A stretch of DNA of 6,625 bases from Alphaproteobacteria bacterium (GTDB lineage: Bacteria > Pseudomonadota > Alphaproteobacteria > Rhizobiales > Devosiaceae), in the NCBI GenBank assembly GCA_013152625.1, contig JAADFY010000082.1:3114-9738 (forward strand), read 5' to 3'. The translations under genes and the position numbers were made by a program. Positions 3,664 through 6,625 of the stretch are shown here, in pieces. The notes below the pieces were generated by a model, which was not told the origin of the DNA, did not search any database, and worked only from the letters and a program-made list of their open reading frames with translations. How positions within the stretch are numbered: the first letter of the stretch is position 1; each line of letters begins with the position of its first letter.

Positions 3664-6625
3664 GTGCTCAATCGATTGTACATTGCGGTGGGTGTTCTGG
3701 CGATCCTGGTATTGGGGGCCGGGTTTGTGGTGCCGCGCTTTTTTGACTGGGGGCAGTATCGCACCCAGATCGAAGCGGTTGTCGGTGAGGCGCTGGGGGC
3801 ACAGGTGTCGGTGCGGGGCGAGATTTCGTTCACGTTGCTGCCGCAGCCAAAATTGCGACTAACAGATGTGGCGGTGGGCGACCCGGCGGATCCGGACGCG
3901 CAGATCAACGAAATTGAAGCCGACTTCGCGCTCATGGAGTTTTTTCGGGACCGGTATGAAGTCACCGGGCTGGAGATCGTCAGCCCGCGGGTGGTGCTCG
4001 ATATTGGCGGCGATGGAAGATTTGCGATGCCGTTTCATATGCCGCAAAGCGTTTCCACCACCAATGTGTCGGTTCGCGAGGCGACCATAACGGGGGGCTC
4101 TGTTCTGGTGCGCGACGGGCGAACCGGAGAACGTTGGGAGGTGATTGATTTTGCCGGTACGGTGAATGTGGGGTCCCCTGGCGGGCCTTATTCCCTGGAA
4201 GGGACCGGCTCGTTTAAGGACACGGCCTACTCGGGGCGCGTCACCGTTCTGCCGCGCAATGAGTTTGGCGAACTGGGAACCAGTATGTTCCTGCGCCCGG
4301 TGGACGGGCGGTTTTCCATCAGCGCGGACGGGGTGACCAAACAGGGGGAAATCGGGCCAAGGTTTGAAGGCAAGATGGAATGGCGGCAAACGCCGGGCGG
4401 CGCGCCACAAGGTCAGTTTGGCACCGGGGATGCGGTGCTGGATGGCAATCTGACACTGACCGCCTCGCGGGCGCTTTTGTCAAATTTTACCTTCGTGCCC
4501 GATGAAAACCAACCCGCAACCCGGTTTGGCGGCGGCGCTGATCTTACGCTGGGCGCCGACCGGGGGTTTAATGCGGTGGTGTCGGCGGGGGTGGTGGCGC
4601 TGGCGCCACGGGATGTGCGCACCGAGACAGGTCAGCAGGCCTATGAACTGTTGCGTTTGTTTGAAGACCTGCCGGAGTTGCCCATGGCGCCGTTGCCGGG
4701 CACTTTAAGTGTTGAAATATCAGAACTGGACTTGCATGGGCTGAAACTCTCGCGGGTCCTGTTTGATGCGACAAGTTTTGATGGCGGCTGGCAGGTGGGG
4801 GAGTTTTCCGCCCGTCTGCCGGGCAACACCACGGTCAGTTTTTCCGGTACCGCCACCAATATCGAGGGTGCGCCGGCGTTGCGGGGGGAGCTGAATATCA
4901 CCAGCACCCGGCTTGATGCACTGGCGAGCCAATGGCGGGAACCGGATGGCGGCAACATTCTTTTTGGCGCCCGGGGCGAACTAACGGCGCAAGCGCGGGT
5001 GCAGGCGGGCATGTTGTCGCTGGGCCGGGCGGTGCTGGACGTAGGGGATACCGAAGTTTCCTTTGAGTTACAGGCCGCTTCAGGCAATGCGGCCATATTG
5101 TCCGTTGAGGCCGACCTGGGTTCGCTCGATGAGCGCCAGTCGGCTCTTTTGCTGGCCTTGGTTCCCGACCCGGTCCGGGACCGGGCTTTTTCCGCCAGTT
5201 TTCCCCGTGGCGCTGTTTTGGCCCGGGCGGAACAAATATCGATCTTTGGCCAGACCCTTGGCAATACCAGCCTGAAAGGGGAATGGAGTGAGGCGGGATT
5301 TTTTGTGGAAAATCTGGTGATCGGAGATGTGGCGGGGGCGAAAGTTATCGCCAGCGGCACCGCGCGCGGCACGCTTGGGGCCCCGGATCTTTTGGGGAAC
5401 GTAACGGTTGATCTTGGTGAAGCGGCGCAGCCCGACCAGCTGCTCGAATTTTTCGGACTTAACGAAACGCCGGCGTGGATTGCAAAAATTGCCGCGATCA
5501 ACCTGCCATTGCGCATCGATGCCCGGTTTGGCGCGCTGGATGGCCTGGTGCGGGAAATTGAAATTTTGGCCAAGGGCGGAGATCTGGCCGCCGAGGGACG
5601 GGTGGAATTATCCGAAGGGCTGGCCCGGGCGAGGCGGGCGCCCCTGATATGGGATTTAACCGTTGACGGGCCCGGTCCGGGGGCGCTGGCGGCGGGTTTG
5701 GGTCTGGTGCCTTTGGCCATTTCAAATTCAAGCGAGACAGAGGATAACGACGCCCGATTAAGCTGGCATGCCGAAGGCACCCTGGCCAACAGTGTCGAGA
5801 CTTCAATTGTCTATCAGTCGGGAGCGGAAAAGATATCATTTGCCGGTGCGCTGATCGCGGTCGGCCCGGGCGCCATGGTCGGCAACGGTCTGATGGAGGT
5901 CGAATTAAATGCGGGGAGTGTTGTCGGCCAGGTTCTTCGGCTGGGGGATGTGCCGGTACCGCAAATGGAAGGGCGGGTCCGGGTAAAATTCGGGCAAGAC
6001 GGCGAGATAGAATTTAGCGAACTGGTGGCCCGGGCCGGCCCGACTGCCATTTCGGGGTCAGCGAAAATGGATATTTCGAAACCGGTTTGGGATGTGACGG
6101 GAACCTTCGATCTCGACCTGTTCGATATTGGCGGGTTTGGCGCCTATCTCGGGGGAGCGGGCTTTGACAATCGCGAACATGCCGGGCTGTCCGCCAGCCC
6201 GTGGCCGGGGGTGCCGTTCAAAGCCGGGAACGGGGGACCGCGGTCAACCGGGCGGCTGGATATTTCGGCCGGTTCGGTCCGGGCGGGGGACGGCCCGCTG
6301 GTAACCAATGCAACCTTCGGGCTCGATTGGGAGGGCGGCGCTGCGCGGGTGCGCGGCTTTACGGGCACGATGGGGTCCGGGGCGGTGAGCGCCGACATTC
6401 GCGTGTGCTGCGGGGGGGATCCTTTACGGCAGATGTCGGGGCGGATTGCGGTTGCCGGGGTCGAGCTTGGAGAGGTCCTTTCGGCGCGGTTGAGCGAGCG
6501 GTTTTCCGGGACGGCGGATCTTAGCGCCCGGTTTACCGGTTCGGGCACCTCACTGGCCGATATTGCCGGCAATCTGGTGGGGGAGGGATCGTATGCTTTA
6601 CGTGATGTGGGGATAAACGGGTTCA
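3664..6625 (+). CDS. Large AsmA-family envelope protein, C-terminus cut off by window edge
   Basis: From a GTG start the frame is open for 987 codons to the right edge with no stop, so the C-terminus is missing. Residues 5-24 form one hydrophobic segment (LYIAVGVLAILVLGAG core), a signal-anchor that would leave the rest in the periplasm. The AsmA signature follows: PRFFDWGQYR (24-33), then SVRGEISFTLLPQPKLRL (49-66) and a 'LEIVSPRVVL' strand near 103-112. The long middle is repetitive beta-strand-rich sequence (G.G....L.L patterns) expected of a lipid-groove bridge protein. Residues 945-987, including LSARFTGSGTSLADIAGNL, match the conserved C-terminal AsmA region. AsmA relatives (AsmA, TamB, YhdP) are linked to lipid transport and outer-membrane assembly. 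The visible part already exceeds E. coli AsmA (617 residues, from memory), as in rhizobial versions. It has only two cysteines, adjacent at 915-916. The family is secure; the substrate is unknown. Confidence 0.93.
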   Translation, partial: MLNRLYIAVGVLAILVLGAGFVVPRFFDWGQYRTQIEAVVGEALGAQVSVRGEISFTLLPQPKLRLTDVAVGDPADPDAQINEIEADFALMEFFRDRYEVTGLEIVSPRVVLDIGGDGRFAMPFHMPQSVSTTNVSVREATITGGSVLVRDGRTGERWEVIDFAGTVNVGSPGGPYSLEGTGSFKDTAYSGRVTVLPRNEFGELGTSMFLRPVDGRFSISADGVTKQGEIGPRFEGKMEWRQTPGGAPQGQFGTGDAVLDGNLTLTASRALLSNFTFVPDENQPATRFGGGADLTLGADRGFNAVVSAGVVALAPRDVRTETGQQAYELLRLFEDLPELPMAPLPGTLSVEISELDLHGLKLSRVLFDATSFDGGWQVGEFSARLPGNTTVSFSGTATNIEGAPALRGELNITSTRLDALASQWREPDGGNILFGARGELTAQARVQAGMLSLGRAVLDVGDTEVSFELQAASGNAAILSVEADLGSLDERQSALLLALVPDPVRDRAFSASFPRGAVLARAEQISIFGQTLGNTSLKGEWSEAGFFVENLVIGDVAGAKVIASGTARGTLGAPDLLGNVTVDLGEAAQPDQLLEFFGLNETPAWIAKIAAINLPLRIDARFGALDGLVREIEILAKGGDLAAEGRVELSEGLARARRAPLIWDLTVDGPGPGALAAGLGLVPLAISNSSETEDNDARLSWHAEGTLANSVETSIVYQSGAEKISFAGALIAVGPGAMVGNGLMEVELNAGSVVGQVLRLGDVPVPQMEGRVRVKFGQDGEIEFSELVARAGPTAISGSAKMDISKPVWDVTGTFDLDLFDIGGFGAYLGGAGFDNREHAGLSASPWPGVPFKAGNGGPRSTGRLDISAGSVRAGDGPLVTNATFGLDWEGGAARVRGFTGTMGSGAVSADIRVCCGGDPLRQMSGRIAVAGVELGEVLSARLSERFSGTADLSARFTGSGTSLADIAGNLVGEGSYALRDVGINGF
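5169..5191 (+). terminator. Intrinsic-terminator-like hairpin inside the AsmA-family gene
   Basis: CCCGGTCC (5169-5176) and GGACCGGG (5178-5185) are exact reverse complements around one central base. They would fold as a seven-pair GC-rich stem with a CGG loop, followed by C and then TTTTT (5187-5191). The orientation matches transcription of the gene it lies in (codons 502-510, reading PVRDRAF). The shape fits a Rho-independent terminator, though the T run is short. It may be a coincidence of Pro/Arg/Asp codons, or act as a pause or attenuation point. Confidence 0.3.

Noticed and set aside
3859..4410. A 183-residue open frame on the minus strand
   Set aside because: It is antisense to the AsmA-family N-terminal region and has basic, low-information composition; a shadow frame.
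4641..5789. A 382-residue open frame on the minus strand
   Set aside because: It lies wholly antisense to the well-supported AsmA-family gene. Its product is rich in Ser, Pro, Arg and Ala with no recognisable domain, as expected from the complement of GC-rich codons.
6412..6418. G7 run as an actual frameshift in the AsmA-family gene
   Set aside because: Family-like sequence is in the same frame before and after the run, so the gene is intact here.
1..6625. CRISPR array, insertion sequence, tRNA/rRNA, toxin-antitoxin or phage genes
   Set aside because: No spaced direct repeats, transposase-like frames, cloverleaf-like sequence or small gene pairs were seen; nearly every base is covered by four housekeeping-type genes.

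Overview
The window looks like ordinary chromosomal DNA from a GC-rich alphaproteobacterium, most likely in the rhizobial group (Hyphomicrobiales). The evidence is the wording of the PrmA and UvrD/PcrA proteins, a very large AsmA-type protein, and the order UvrD-type helicase, then prmA, then an aminopeptidase P-like start. The lineage is inferred from family resemblance recalled from memory and was not searched.

Layout. Bases 1-134 (minus strand) hold the first 44 codons of what looks like an Xaa-Pro aminopeptidase (aminopeptidase P) family gene that runs off the left edge. A 109-bp gap follows, with a weak hairpin just after prmA. Bases 244-1110 (minus) are prmA, the methyltransferase for ribosomal protein L11. 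Nine bases upstream is the stop of a UvrD/PcrA-type DNA helicase gene (minus, 1120 to about 3594, or 3639 if the first ATG is used). A short divergent intergenic region of at most 69 bp separates it from a plus-strand gene that starts at a GTG (3664). That gene stays open to the right edge (987 codons, no stop) and encodes a large, inner-membrane-anchored AsmA-family protein.

How the genes relate. The helicase and prmA are probably one transcript, because of the 9-base spacing, the shared strand and the lack of a ribosome site before prmA. The aminopeptidase gene could belong to the same transcript or have its own start. These genes serve DNA repair/replication, ribosomal protein modification and peptide turnover, so the grouping looks conserved by descent rather than a pathway. 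The AsmA-family gene is divergent and concerns the cell envelope.

I found no defence system, mobile element, CRISPR array, tRNA or rRNA, and no previously undescribed system. The points worth a second look are small: a terminator-like hairpin with a T run inside the AsmA-family gene, a same-frame stop/start junction between the helicase and prmA, an AT-rich and doubtful N-terminus of the helicase overlapping the compact divergent promoter region, and a lone Cys-Cys pair next to a G7 run in the AsmA-family protein.
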